A stretch of 64,000 nt of DNA, taken from assembly GCF_004359195.1 (NCBI RefSeq), contig NZ_CP037954.1:2480001-2544000 (forward strand), written 5' to 3'. Shown here piece by piece: positions 7,355 to 18,113 of this stretch (position 1 is its first letter; every line of letters begins with the position of its first letter). Made by a program: the position numbers and the translations under genes. Under the pieces are notes generated by a model. It was not told the DNA's origin and searched no databases. It was given only the letters and a program-made list of their open reading frames with translations. Origin of the DNA: Chryseobacterium salivictor (GTDB lineage Bacteria > Bacteroidota > Bacteroidia > Flavobacteriales > Weeksellaceae).

Positions 7355-9874
7355 ATGTCATTTCATATTCCCGAACATTTAAAAGGTCTAACTGATGAAG
7401 AAGTTCAGCATTCTCATCAGAAATTTGGTTTTAATCAATTGAAACAAATTGAGAAAAGCAGTTGGTTGAAATTGCTTCTCAATATTCTGCGCGAACCGAT
7501 GTTGATTCTGTTGATTATCATCGCAGTAATTTATCTGGCCGTCGGGAATTACGGAGAAGCGCTTTTTATGTTGGCTGCAATTATATTGGTTTCCGGAATT
7601 TCTTTTTATCAGGATAACAGAAGTAAAAAAGCGTTAGAGGAATTAGAAAAACTCAATGAACCTTTAAGCCGCGTCATCAGAAATTGTAAGATTGTAGAAA
7701 TCCCTACGCATGAAATTGCAGTCGGGGATTTGTGCATTACCGATGAAGGCAGGATGATTAATGCGGATGGAAAAATCGTGCACAGCAATGATTTTTCCGT
7801 CAATGAATCCTCGCTCACTGGAGAAAGTTTTTCTGTTTTTAAAGATAACAGTTCCGAAGACCGACAGGTTTATAACGGAACCTTAACCGTTTCCGGATTG
7901 GCCGTTTTCCAGGTAGAACATATAGGAAAGGAAACAAAGCTCGGTAAGATTGGAGAATCTATTTTATCTATCAAAGAGGAAAAATCACCGCTGCAAAATC
8001 AAATAGAACAGTTTCTCAAATATATGGCGATTATTGGGTTCGCCGTTTTCATTTTAGTTTGCGCCGTTAATTATTACCATACTCGAAATATTGTAGATTC
8101 TTTATTAAACGGTTTGACGTTGGCAATGTCAATTTTACCTGAAGAAATCCCGGTTGCTTTTACCACTTTTATGGCGCTCGGAGCCTGGAAATTAATGCGG
8201 GAAGGCATCATTATTAAGAAAAGTAGTATTGTAGAAACTTTGGGCAGTGCCACCGTAATCTGCACCGATAAAACGGGAACAATTACCGAGAACTCAATGC
8301 ATTTGAAAGCCATATATGATTTTAAAACTGATCAGGTTTTTGATGAACATCATTTCAGTGAAAAATCGATTGCAGAACTCATTCAATACGCGATGTGGAG
8401 CAGCGAACCGGTACCTTTTGATCCGATGGAAAAATCGCTTCATCAAGTGTATGGCGAAACCATAAAAGATGATCTTCGTTCAGTGTTTAAAATGTTTCAT
8501 GAATATCCGTTGGGTGGGAAACCGCCGATGATGACCCATCTTTTTGAAAATGAAAAAGGGGAACGGATTATTGCCGCGAAAGGCGCTCCTGAAGCCATCA
8601 TCAAGGTCTGTCAACTTACCGGTGAAGAGCAGATAAAAATCAAAACTGAAATTGAAACTTTTGGAAAACAAGGTTACCGAATTCTTGGCGTTGCCAAATC
8701 CAACTTTCAGGGAAATGATTTTCCGCAGAGACAACAGGATATTCCGTTTGAATTTCTGGGAATGGTCGTTTTCTATGATCCTCCCAAAAAAGGAATCAAC
8801 GAAGTTTTCAAAAAATTTGATGCGGCCGGAATTAAAATAAAAGTGATTACGGGAGATAATGCCCAAACGACCAAAAGCATTGCTTTACAGGCAGAAATTA
8901 CGGGAATTTCAAATCCGGTAAACGGTGACGAAATAAGTCATCTCAGCGAAGAAGAGTTGATGAAAGTGGTGGATGAAAAAGTGTTGTTTACCCGAATGTT
9001 TCCTGAAGCAAAACTCAGGGTAATCAATGCTTTGAAAAGGAATAATGAAGTGGTGGTAATGCTCGGCGATGGCGTCAATGATGGTCCTGCCCTGAAAGCC
9101 GCGCACATCGGAGTCGCGATGGGGGAAAAGGGAACAGAGATCGCAAAAGCCGCTGCCGCAGTGATTTTGACCAATGATGATCTGGGAAAATTGGTGACCG
9201 CAGTCGCTGCAGGAAGAAGAATTTACAGCAATATCAAAAAAGCAGTTCAGTATATTATTTCGATTCATATTCCGATTATTCTTACCGTTTCGTTGCCCTT
9301 ATTTTTGGGTTGGGCTTTTCCGCAGATTTTTTCGCCGGTTCACGTGATATTCCTGGAACTGGTGATGGGGCCAACCTGCTCGATCGTTTATGAAAATGAA
9401 CCGATGGAAAAAAATGCGATGACGCAAAAGCCCCGGCCGATCTCAGAGACCTTTCTCACCTGGCGTGAATTAATGATCAGTATTGTTCAGGGATTAATGA
9501 TTACCGCCGGAGTCCTGTTCATCTATCAATTAACCTACAGAAATGGAGGTGATGAAGATACGACCAGAACGATGGTTTTTACGACGTTAATTTTCGCCAA
9601 TATTCTGTTGAGTTTCGCCAACCGGTCTTTCTACTATACGGTATTTGAAAGTTTCAGAAATAAAAATAATCTTTTGATTTATATTACTTTAGCAACCTTA
9701 ATTGTTTTAATGGTCATGCTTTATTTCGATCCGGTTTCCATGTTCTTTAAACTGACTTCACTGAATGTAGAGCAACTTTTAACGGCGACAGCAGCAGCGG
9801 TTATTTCTGTAATGTGGTTCGAAATCTACAAACTGGTAAAGAGAAGTTTTAATCTTAATGAAAAAAGAATCTGA
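7355..9874 (+). CDS. Type II-like cation-transporting P-type ATPase
   Basis: The 839-residue protein has the full P-type ATPase layout. It has an N-terminal cation-ATPase domain (residues ~1-60), the actuator-domain loop SSLTGES (TGES), the phosphorylation motif CTDKTGT with aspartate at about 305, the nucleotide-binding domain, the hinge GDGVNDGPALK, and about six C-terminal membrane helices. TM4 carries PEEIP where Ca2+-ATPases have PEGLP, and the hinge has Gly instead of the usual Ala (NDGPALK), so I do not assign Ca2+ with confidence. No heavy-metal CPx motif is present, so it is not a P1B pump. It stands alone between the ferredoxin operon and exonuclease III. Confidence 0.9.
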   Translation: MSFHIPEHLKGLTDEEVQHSHQKFGFNQLKQIEKSSWLKLLLNILREPMLILLIIIAVIYLAVGNYGEALFMLAAIILVSGISFYQDNRSKKALEELEKLNEPLSRVIRNCKIVEIPTHEIAVGDLCITDEGRMINADGKIVHSNDFSVNESSLTGESFSVFKDNSSEDRQVYNGTLTVSGLAVFQVEHIGKETKLGKIGESILSIKEEKSPLQNQIEQFLKYMAIIGFAVFILVCAVNYYHTRNIVDSLLNGLTLAMSILPEEIPVAFTTFMALGAWKLMREGIIIKKSSIVETLGSATVICTDKTGTITENSMHLKAIYDFKTDQVFDEHHFSEKSIAELIQYAMWSSEPVPFDPMEKSLHQVYGETIKDDLRSVFKMFHEYPLGGKPPMMTHLFENEKGERIIAAKGAPEAIIKVCQLTGEEQIKIKTEIETFGKQGYRILGVAKSNFQGNDFPQRQQDIPFEFLGMVVFYDPPKKGINEVFKKFDAAGIKIKVITGDNAQTTKSIALQAEITGISNPVNGDEISHLSEEELMKVVDEKVLFTRMFPEAKLRVINALKRNNEVVVMLGDGVNDGPALKAAHIGVAMGEKGTEIAKAAAAVILTNDDLGKLVTAVAAGRRIYSNIKKAVQYIISIHIPIILTVSLPLFLGWAFPQIFSPVHVIFLELVMGPTCSIVYENEPMEKNAMTQKPRPISETFLTWRELMISIVQGLMITAGVLFIYQLTYRNGGDEDTTRTMVFTTLIFANILLSFANRSFYYTVFESFRNKNNLLIYITLATLIVLMVMLYFDPVSMFFKLTSLNVEQLLTATAAAVISVMWFEIYKLVKRSFNLNEKRI

Positions 9875-9970
9875 AATTATTTTTAAAAAATATTTAAATT
9901 GAGTTTCCTGTATTTATAAGATTATAGTTCTGACCAGATTTTATTAATAATTTTGAATAAAATATTCAGT

Positions 9971-10747
9971 ATGAAAATTGCAACTTATAACGTCAATGGA
10001 ATTAATGGCAGGTTGCCGGTACTTCTGCAATGGCTGAGCGAAGAAAACCCTGATATCGTCTGTTTGCAGGAACTGAAAGCACCTCAGGAAAAATTTCCCG
10101 AAGAAGCAATCTTAGAAGCAGGTTACCACGCGGTTTGGGTCGGACAAAAAAGCTGGAACGGCGTGGCAATCTTAACCAAATCCGAGAAACCTACGGTTAT
10201 CAGAACGGCATTGCCGGGCGATGAAACTGATGAACAAAGCCGATATTTAGAAGTAAAGCTGAACGGTTTAACGGTTGTATGCGTTTACGTCCCTAATGGA
10301 AATCCCGTGCCCGGTGAAAAATTTGATTATAAATTAAAGTGGCTGGAAAGACTCGATGCGCAAGCCGAGCTTTTAATCAGTTCCGGGAAACCGGTGATCA
10401 TCCTGGGAGATTTTAATATCATTCCTACCGAGAGCGACGTATATAAACCGGAAAAATATATTAAAGATGCTCTTTTTTTACCCGAAGTCCGGGCAGCTTT
10501 CCAGAGTTTGATTGACCAGGGCTGGACCGATGCTTTGCGACAAATCTATCCGGAAGAAACCATTTATACTTTTTACGATTATTTTAGAAAAGCCTACGAA
10601 AGAAACGCCGGAATGCGGATTGATCATTTTCTGCTTTCTCCGGCCATCGCACCTCATCTGAAAAGTGGTGGCGTACATAAGGCAGTTCGCGGTTGGGAAA
10701 AAACCAGTGATCATGTTCCTGTCTGGATCGAGTTGGATCACTTTTAG
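9971..10747 (+). CDS. xth: Exonuclease III / AP endonuclease
   Basis: The 258-residue protein belongs to the exonuclease III branch of the EEP phosphohydrolase superfamily. It repairs abasic sites and 3'-blocked ends in base-excision repair. Visible active-site motifs are YNVNGINGR near the N-terminus, CLQELKAP (metal-binding Glu), GDFNIIP (Asp/Asn), RIDHFLLSP and the C-terminal SDHVPVWIEL (general base His). The ATG at 9971 directly precedes the first beta strand; an in-frame TTG at 9953 would add only six residues. The gene is convergent with the giant surface-protein gene and shares a hairpin terminator with it. Confidence 0.94.
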   Translation: MKIATYNVNGINGRLPVLLQWLSEENPDIVCLQELKAPQEKFPEEAILEAGYHAVWVGQKSWNGVAILTKSEKPTVIRTALPGDETDEQSRYLEVKLNGLTVVCVYVPNGNPVPGEKFDYKLKWLERLDAQAELLISSGKPVIILGDFNIIPTESDVYKPEKYIKDALFLPEVRAAFQSLIDQGWTDALRQIYPEETIYTFYDYFRKAYERNAGMRIDHFLLSPAIAPHLKSGGVHKAVRGWEKTSDHVPVWIELDHF

Positions 10748-10793
10748 TACCTTTTTTTTTCGAAACTACAGTTCGTTTTTAAAATAAGACAAA

Positions 10794-10826
10794 AAAAATC
10801 CTTCAATGTGGTATTGAAGGATTTTT
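10794..10826. terminator. Bidirectional terminator between xth and the giant surface-protein gene
   Basis: Perfect 14-bp stem (10794-10807 with 10813-10826), containing ATCCTTCAAT/ATTGAAGGAT, with a 5-nt loop. It has an A-run on one side and a T-run on the other, so it can end both convergent transcripts. Confidence 0.85.
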
Positions 10827-10834
10827 AACCGTTC

Positions 10835-13800
10835 TTAATTTCGATTTTTAATCATTACATATCCCGACAGAATTCGATTGTCGGTTAGAATAATTTGATA
10901 CCAATAATTTCCGGTTGGTAATTTTCTACTTAAATATTCGCCATTCCAGGAGAAAATACCATTTACGGTTTTTTCCAGAACCACAGTTCCAAAACGGTCG
11001 ATTACCTTTATTTTGGATCCTGGATAGTTTTCGATGCCTTCAATTTTCCACTCATCATTAATTCCATCATAGTCAGGTGAGAAAACATTCACAATTTTAA
11101 AAATAGTAAAGGTACGTTCTGTGATTGCGCAAGTTTGTAAACCACTTCTTACAAAAGCAATATGATTTCCGTTTGGTAGATTGTAAAATAGATTTGAGGT
11201 TTGCCAGAAAATACCATCAATCGAATATTCCAAAATCCCTATACCTGTTGCGAAAATCTGTACCGTATTGTTTTCGATTTTTATATCGGTAATCATTGGT
11301 AAACCAACTTTCTTAACCACCACCGATTTTGAAGTGGTGCATCCTAAATTATTGGTTACTGTAATTTTATAAATCCCACTTTCTTTCACATTGATAATTT
11401 GCTGATTGCTGTATGGATTTCCATTAAAAGTCCACGTAAAAGAACTTGACGCTGGCTGATTTCCGGCATCTAATTTTACGGTGTTTTCTGGGCAATATTC
11501 CGCACTTGACGGAACATTTACCACTGGAGCAGCATTTAATTTAATTGTTAAAGTTACTTTAGCGGAACAACCAGCAGCAGAATTTACTTTTACAAAAACG
11601 ATATTTTGGCCAGTTTTTAAGGTATAATTTTTAAAATCGGATATCAAATTATCATTCTGATCAAAAAATTCATAGGTATAACTTTGCGAATTTGAAACTA
11701 CATTTGATTGGTAGCTCGTCAAATCGGTTTTCTTCGTTCCATCTTCATCAGAGCACAAAGCGGCAGCCGCAAAATCAGTCGCTGGAATATTAGTCGTAAC
11801 CAAAGAGACCGTGACGGAAACTCTTTGCATGCTTTCACAACCTTTTTCCGTCTGAGAGGCGAAATAAGCAACACCATCTTGTAATTTTGTATTGTTTGGT
11901 AAAACTGTATTTCCAGAATTACTGCTGTACCATTTGATTTGGGAACCGGTAACCATAAGATTTGATACCGTTGCAGCCTGACTGATACAGAATTCCTGTA
12001 AATGATTTGCAGTCGGAGGCGGTGTCGTAATTATATTAATTTTGACCAAAGCTCGCTCACTTTCACAGGAATTTATAGTCTGCGTTACAAAGTAACTATT
12101 TCCATTAATTAAAGGTTGATTCAAGGCTAATGAAGCAGTCGCCGTCGCCGAATTGTACCACAGTAAACCACTTCCAGTTGCAGAAATATTTCCGACGGTA
12201 GCATTTTGCTGTAGACAAAAATCCTGAATACTATTAACCAAAGGTTTCGGTGTAGGATTGATAAATGTATTCACTACAACCGGGGTAGAAACAGAAACAC
12301 AACCTAAACTGTTTTTAATTTTAAGAGAATATGAATGAGGCAATAATGCAGGAAAAACATTTGAGTTTTGCCAAGTTAAACCATCATCAATGCTGTATTG
12401 TGCAGCATTTTCATTAATTGTAATCTGTGCAAAACGATTGGCACAATCAATTTGAATAATATTTGCCGTTGGTTTTTTTGGAGTATCTGCCGGAATATTG
12501 ATTGTTACGGGGACTCCTCCAGATTCACATCCAGCACTATTTTTCACTTTAAGTACATAAGTTCCCGGTGACAGTAAACTGGAAGTTGAGGCAGAAGAAT
12601 AAGAAATTCCACCATCAAAACTATACTGATTTTCCGTGGAAGTAATCGCAATTGTTCCATAAGGATTTATACATGAAGTTGGTTGAGTAACGGTAAATAA
12701 TGGGAGAGTGGGTGCATTCGCTGGCGGATCAATCGTAGCTGTCGTCGATGGAGAACTGCAACCGCTTGCAGTTAGTTTGATTTTAATTTTATAAGTTCCG
12801 GGACTTAAATTAGACGATGAATTGGTGACCCAAGTCGCTCCATCATCAAAACTATAATAAGCAGCCGCAGAAATGATGGCAACCGTTCCAAAAGCATTGG
12901 TACAGCCAGAAGACTGTGTTACCGAAACTTGAGGTGCAGACGGAGTTACAGGCTGCTGATTGATGGTGGCAATTCCAGCAAAAGAAATACACCCGAAACG
13001 ATCTTTAATCATCAAATTATAAGTTCCGGGGCTTAAATTAGATTTGGTGTCTGAAGAACCATAAGTAAGACCATTATCAAAACTATACTCTGCAGCCGCT
13101 GTGGTTATTTTTATAGAACCTAGTGATACAAAGCAATCCGGTTGAGTTATGGCTGAATTAGGACTTGGCAATGGAGCAGGAGTAGTAACCGTTGCTGATG
13201 CCGCATAAGAAATACAGCCAGCAGCATTTTTAATTTTTATCTTATAAGTTCCAGGAAGTAAATCACTTTTGGTGTTGGCATAAATGAAAGTCAAACCATC
13301 ATCAAAACTATAGGTTGCAGCAGTGGTACTTACGGTAATGGAACCAGTAGAAACACTGCAAGTCGGTTGAACTACGGAGACCGCTGGCGCAGCAATATTT
13401 ATTCCCGAATCTAACGTTACCGGTACAGAAACCGATTCGCAAGAGGAAGAATTGGTTTTAATTTTCAAAATATAAGTTCCTGATCCAATATTTTTCTTTA
13501 CCGGATCAGTACTCCAGAATGCGCCATCATTAAAACTAAAACTTTTGCCGGGCGTTGTAATGGTAATGCTTCCGTCCGTTGCATCACATGCTGTTGGCTG
13601 TGTAACAGTAAAAACAGGTGTTGGCGGAAGCGCCGGGGCGTTGTAAATATTCACATAAGCTCGTTGCGAAATGCACCCGGCTGCATTTTTAATTAACAGA
13701 TTGTAATTTCCTGAATTGAGATTCGTTTTTACGGGATTTGTTGTCCAGGTTGCTCCATTATCAAAACTGTATAAATCTGCAATAGTATTTATATAAATCG

Positions 13801-16800
13801 AACCTTTCGGTACTGAACAGGTTGGCTGAATTATAGTAACAATTGGTTGTGCAAGGTAAAATTGATTGACTGAAGCGGTAGCTGCTTGTGAAATGCATCC
13901 TGCAGAATTTTTTATTAAAATATAATAATACCCAGGGGTAGGATTAAGTAAGGAAGGATTTGTTACCCAAGTTGTTCCATTGTCAAAGGAATATTGTGCA
14001 GCTTGAGAGACTACCGTTATACTTCCATTGTCTCCGCAGCTTGGTTGCACAACTTTTAGTAAAGGTCTCGGTAAATAGAACGTATTAATTGGAACGTATA
14101 TTTCATAAGGATTTGAAGTACAACCCTGTGCATTTTTAATCATAATATTGTAGTAGCCCGAAGTCAGGTTTGTTTTTTCATTAACAGTGCTCCAGGTTTG
14201 GCCACCATCAAAACTGTATTCTGAGGCTACGGTGGTAATTTTAATACTTCCTTTCACCGTACATGTGGGTTGAACCACCGAAACATTTGGTTTTGGAAGA
14301 TAGAATTTCTGTAAATTTAAAGAAGAAACGTAGTTTGATGATTTACAACCCGCTGCATTTTGAACCATAACGTAGTAATATCCGTCTGCAAGATTGGTGA
14401 AATTGGGTGAAGTGCTCCAGGATTGCCCACCATTGATGCTGTATTGTGACGCGGGAGTCGTTATAGAAATCGTGCCTCCAACGCCACAGGTTGGATTCGT
14501 AAAGGTATAAGTCGGATTAGGTAAATAGAACTGTTGAATATTTACAGAGGTTGTTGTAGAAGAACAATTTCCATCTTTTACCATTACATAATAATACCCC
14601 GATGATAAATTATTTAAAACCGGCGAAGTGCTCCAAGTACTGCCGCCATTAAAACTGAATGAAGTACCCGGCGAAGTTACGGTGATACTGCCACTTGTAC
14701 CACAAGTTGGCTGTACTACATTCACGGTTGGACTTGCGAGATTGGTAGTGTTCAAATAAACTGAAATACTGTTTGACCTACAATTCGCACTGTTTCTCAC
14801 CATTAAATAATAATAACCAGCACTCAGATTATTGAAAATAGGGTTGGTACTCCAGGTATAACCATCAATACTGTAAAAATCTGCAGTAGAAGTAAAAGTG
14901 ATATTTCCGATATTCCCACAACTTGGGCTTACCGCTGTATAGGTAGGCTCAGGAAGATAAATTTGATTAAAATTAACATACTTAGTTTCAGATACACAAT
15001 TCTGGCTATTTTTAATCATCACATTATAGCTGTTGCCGGTAAGATTACTGAAAACATTAGAGGTCACCCAGGTTTGTCCACCATCAATACTGTAAAAACT
15101 TGAGGATGTAGTTATCGTAATCGTTCCTTTTGTCGTACAGGTTGGTTGTATGATACTCACCTCAGGAGTTTCAATTTTAGGTGGATACAGAGAAATGTAT
15201 TGCGGATTAGACATACAGCCAATACTGTTTTTAACTTTGATTTGGTAACTCCCGGCGGGTAATGTTTTAGTAGGAGTGGTTACCCAGGTTGCGCCATTAT
15301 CAAAACTATAAAAATCTGAAACGGTATTAATACTGATTGATCCATCAGCGCCACAAGTTGGCTGAACAACCGAAACAAAAGGTTGGTCTATGCGAGGTTC
15401 ATATAAATAAACGGAAGTTTCTCTGGAAATACAACCTGCGGCAGTTTTTAACTTGATAATGTAGGTTCCGGCAGGTAAATCCTTCATATTACTCGTCGTC
15501 CAGGTGACGCCATTATCAAAACTGTAAAAATCTGCTTCTGTTACAATATAGATTGTTCCATTTTCACCACAGGTGGGTTGAATGGTTTCATAGATGGGAT
15601 ACATCGTCTGAAAACTCTGCAGATAAACACTCTCCAAATAAGAAGTACATCCCAGACTGTTTTTAATTCCAATGGAGAAATTTCCAGTAAAAATATTATC
15701 TAAAACATTGGTCGTACCCCAGGTTTGGCCACCATCGAAAGTATAGAAATCTGCGGAAGTATTGATGGTTATTTTTCCGGAAACAGTACACGCTGGATTT
15801 ATAACCGTAAAATCGGGATCTCCTAAAGTGTCGCTGGAAATAACAACTCCTTGCGGATTAGAAATACATCCGGATGCATCTTTTGTCCGAATCGTATAAA
15901 GCCCAGGAGCTAAATTATCCATCGTAGAATTATTGACCCAGGTCACCCCGTTGTCATAACTATAATTCGCCGCAGGAGAAGTGATCGTAATGCTTCCCGT
16001 GTCACCGCAGAATTTAGGCTGCGTAGCATCATAATATGGATAAGGTAAAAGTGAAGCTTTAATAGTAACCTTCTGTGCGTACGAAGTACAACCTTTCACC
16101 GTTTTAATCATAATAGAATAATCACCCGGATAAAGATTAGATTTAATGGGATTTGTTCCCCAGGTTACTCCATTATCAAAACTATATTCCGACGCCGCCG
16201 AGGTGACTTTTATCGTTCCCGATGAAACAAAACAAGAAGGCTGGGTTATTTCTAAGGTCGGGGTCACCGCAGTCTGACTTGGTTCAATACTTACGGTTGC
16301 CATGCTGAAACATCCAAAACTGTCGGTAACGGTAACTGAATAAACGCCAATTGATGTTACGATGATATTTTGGCTAGTTTCTCCAGTACTCCATAAATAA
16401 GTGGAACCTGCTGAGGCTTTTAATTCTGTACTTCCGGAACAAACATTTAAAATCCCGGAAATAGTAGCAGTGGGATTTCTAACTTCTAAATTTGCCGGAA
16501 TAATTTTATAGCATCCTGCACTCTGCGAAACCCGCACATAAATTACCGCAGAAGAGGAATTGTACGCCGTGAAATTGGTAATGGCGCCCGTATTATTAAA
16601 GGCGGAATTATAATCCTTAAAATAATTGAAAGTAAAGCCAGTTGTAGAATTAACAACCTGTGCATTAAAATCGGTTAAATTAAAATCTTCTTTTCCATCG
16701 TGATTCGCATCACATTTTGAAATTTTTGCAGTATTTACCTGAATATTGCAACCCGAAGAACAGTTCAAAAAACTGATGTCCCAGCCATCATTCGCATCTG

Positions 16801-18046
16801 GATCACTTGCCGAGGCAAATACCTGTGTATTTCCACTACTTCCGCAACCATTACCACCACTGGAAGTTCCCACATCAAAATCTGCTGTAACCCCAACATT
16901 GTAATTGCCCGTAGAAATATTGGGAAAGTTCTGAGGTAAAAGCGTGAAGCAGAATTTTTTTGTGATCGGATCCAGCGAAGAAGTTGTAGTGGTCGTATGA
17001 ACAACCGACCCATTTTCATCATAAACCTTTAAGGTTAATTTTTTTAAAGTTGAGGTAACTCCTCCGGAATTTGGTAAAGTATAATTCCCGCAAACCGTCA
17101 CCGGAAGTGTCGGACAAACTGCGTACAAAGGATCCAAAGTGACCGAACCAACAAAGCTTTCGTTGGATTGTAAAAGACAAATATCATCTACATAAGCATA
17201 TCCGAAATGCCCGCCTAAACCACAACGGGAAGCCATAAATTCTACAGTGAATTCTTCATTATTGGGAATCGAAGAAATATCCAAAATACCGGATTGCCAT
17301 TTCTCAGTGTACAAAGTAACATACCCTGAACTGCCATCAGAAACTTTAGTGAAAATGCAGTTCTTCTCGTCACCGACTAAACAAAACTCGCTAACCACCA
17401 CTTTGTTTTTATTAATAATTCTTGCCTTAAAAAATGGTTGATTATCCCGGTGGCTATCGTCATAAACGGATTGTAGAACGGCTTTGTAATTAAATTTTAA
17501 AAAATTTTCATTATTTGTTTTAAACCTTTGTCCCTGAACAATTGAACCGTATGTTCCGGAATTTTCGTAATTTATTTTGAGCGCATATTGGTCGAATGCT
17601 TTAAGATCTCCCATATATCGATCAAACAGATTTGCCGGAACCGAACTCGCCATCAAATTACTATTGCCCGGATTATACTGTGGTATACTGTTTACAGCAC
17701 TGTTAGAAAGAGATTTACATTGGGTCGGTCCGGGGGGGTCACCAATATTAAAAAGAAAATTTTTGATAAAATTTTTACCATTAATAGTTTCAACTTGTTC
17801 AAAACCACCATTGGTACACATTTCTACAGCGGTCGAACTTCCTTTTTGCAGATGAGATTGCTCCAACTGAATTTTCCGATTCCTTTCTTTGAGAAACTGA
17901 ATTTTTTCTGAATGATCCGTAATTATTTTCCCTTTTGCATTTTCAAACATTCCATTCCGCAGATAATTGGTGGTGTCCGAAATTTTAGTTTGAGCGTACA
18001 AAGCCGAGAATAATCCAAGAAATAAAAAAAGATAAAGTTTCTTCAT
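10835..18046 (-). CDS. Giant repeat-containing cell-surface protein with T9SS type B sorting domain
   Basis: The 2403-residue protein starts with a signal peptide (MKKLYLFLFLGLFSALYAQ). Residues of about 70-300 form a non-repeated, jelly-roll-like domain ending in FGYAYVDDICLL. An Ig-like domain with CSGSTELKASAG follows near 530-590. About 597-1928 are 18 tandem repeats of ~74 residues (QPTC...GSITI...YSFDNGxTW...GxYxIxIKNxxGC). Two Ig-like units with QDFC/QEFC and WYNS/WYSS follow, then a degenerate nineteenth repeat (YSIDGIFW). The last ~85 residues (NVFSPDYDGINDEWKI to the end) are the gliding-motility-type type B T9SS sorting domain. The repeats recall SprB repeats, so a role as a surface adhesin used in attachment or gliding is plausible but inferred. 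Confidence 0.9.
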   Translation of the reverse strand: MKKLYLFLFLGLFSALYAQTKISDTTNYLRNGMFENAKGKIITDHSEKIQFLKERNRKIQLEQSHLQKGSSTAVEMCTNGGFEQVETINGKNFIKNFLFNIGDPPGPTQCKSLSNSAVNSIPQYNPGNSNLMASSVPANLFDRYMGDLKAFDQYALKINYENSGTYGSIVQGQRFKTNNENFLKFNYKAVLQSVYDDSHRDNQPFFKARIINKNKVVVSEFCLVGDEKNCIFTKVSDGSSGYVTLYTEKWQSGILDISSIPNNEEFTVEFMASRCGLGGHFGYAYVDDICLLQSNESFVGSVTLDPLYAVCPTLPVTVCGNYTLPNSGGVTSTLKKLTLKVYDENGSVVHTTTTTSSLDPITKKFCFTLLPQNFPNISTGNYNVGVTADFDVGTSSGGNGCGSSGNTQVFASASDPDANDGWDISFLNCSSGCNIQVNTAKISKCDANHDGKEDFNLTDFNAQVVNSTTGFTFNYFKDYNSAFNNTGAITNFTAYNSSSAVIYVRVSQSAGCYKIIPANLEVRNPTATISGILNVCSGSTELKASAGSTYLWSTGETSQNIIVTSIGVYSVTVTDSFGCFSMATVSIEPSQTAVTPTLEITQPSCFVSSGTIKVTSAASEYSFDNGVTWGTNPIKSNLYPGDYSIMIKTVKGCTSYAQKVTIKASLLPYPYYDATQPKFCGDTGSITITSPAANYSYDNGVTWVNNSTMDNLAPGLYTIRTKDASGCISNPQGVVISSDTLGDPDFTVINPACTVSGKITINTSADFYTFDGGQTWGTTNVLDNIFTGNFSIGIKNSLGCTSYLESVYLQSFQTMYPIYETIQPTCGENGTIYIVTEADFYSFDNGVTWTTSNMKDLPAGTYIIKLKTAAGCISRETSVYLYEPRIDQPFVSVVQPTCGADGSISINTVSDFYSFDNGATWVTTPTKTLPAGSYQIKVKNSIGCMSNPQYISLYPPKIETPEVSIIQPTCTTKGTITITTSSSFYSIDGGQTWVTSNVFSNLTGNSYNVMIKNSQNCVSETKYVNFNQIYLPEPTYTAVSPSCGNIGNITFTSTADFYSIDGYTWSTNPIFNNLSAGYYYLMVRNSANCRSNSISVYLNTTNLASPTVNVVQPTCGTSGSITVTSPGTSFSFNGGSTWSTSPVLNNLSSGYYYVMVKDGNCSSTTTSVNIQQFYLPNPTYTFTNPTCGVGGTISITTPASQYSINGGQSWSTSPNFTNLADGYYYVMVQNAAGCKSSNYVSSLNLQKFYLPKPNVSVVQPTCTVKGSIKITTVASEYSFDGGQTWSTVNEKTNLTSGYYNIMIKNAQGCTSNPYEIYVPINTFYLPRPLLKVVQPSCGDNGSITVVSQAAQYSFDNGTTWVTNPSLLNPTPGYYYILIKNSAGCISQAATASVNQFYLAQPIVTIIQPTCSVPKGSIYINTIADLYSFDNGATWTTNPVKTNLNSGNYNLLIKNAAGCISQRAYVNIYNAPALPPTPVFTVTQPTACDATDGSITITTPGKSFSFNDGAFWSTDPVKKNIGSGTYILKIKTNSSSCESVSVPVTLDSGINIAAPAVSVVQPTCSVSTGSITVSTTAATYSFDDGLTFIYANTKSDLLPGTYKIKIKNAAGCISYAASATVTTPAPLPSPNSAITQPDCFVSLGSIKITTAAAEYSFDNGLTYGSSDTKSNLSPGTYNLMIKDRFGCISFAGIATINQQPVTPSAPQVSVTQSSGCTNAFGTVAIISAAAYYSFDDGATWVTNSSSNLSPGTYKIKIKLTASGCSSPSTTATIDPPANAPTLPLFTVTQPTSCINPYGTIAITSTENQYSFDGGISYSSASTSSLLSPGTYVLKVKNSAGCESGGVPVTINIPADTPKKPTANIIQIDCANRFAQITINENAAQYSIDDGLTWQNSNVFPALLPHSYSLKIKNSLGCVSVSTPVVVNTFINPTPKPLVNSIQDFCLQQNATVGNISATGSGLLWYNSATATASLALNQPLINGNSYFVTQTINSCESERALVKINIITTPPPTANHLQEFCISQAATVSNLMVTGSQIKWYSSNSGNTVLPNNTKLQDGVAYFASQTEKGCESMQRVSVTVSLVTTNIPATDFAAAALCSDEDGTKKTDLTSYQSNVVSNSQSYTYEFFDQNDNLISDFKNYTLKTGQNIVFVKVNSAAGCSAKVTLTIKLNAAPVVNVPSSAEYCPENTVKLDAGNQPASSSFTWTFNGNPYSNQQIINVKESGIYKITVTNNLGCTTSKSVVVKKVGLPMITDIKIENNTVQIFATGIGILEYSIDGIFWQTSNLFYNLPNGNHIAFVRSGLQTCAITERTFTIFKIVNVFSPDYDGINDEWKIEGIENYPGSKIKVIDRFGTVVLEKTVNGIFSWNGEYLSRKLPTGNYWYQIILTDNRILSGYVMIKNRN
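12263..16258 (-). repeat. 18 tandem ~222-bp coding repeats in the giant surface protein
   Basis: The block is 3996 bp, 18 units averaging 222 bp (74 residues). Each unit carries one Cys near its start (QPTC), a YSFD/YSID/FSFN-xGxTW motif, and one Cys near its end (xxGCxS). The units are clearly diverged from each other, unlike freshly duplicated repeats, so the array looks old and selected rather than recently expanded. Confidence 0.85.
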
Positions 18047-18113
18047 ATAAAGTTTTTGTTGAAGTATATTTTAATATTCTTAACACATTTTAGGAATGGT
18101 TATGAAAATTTAA

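Noticed and set aside
17577..17911. Open plus-strand frames of 90-107 codons opposite the N-terminal part of the giant gene
   Set aside because: They are antisense shadows of a long, motif-rich coding region and have no promoter or family resemblance. The same applies to plus-strand frames at 3832-4038 and 4398-4760 and to minus-strand frames opposite pdhC.
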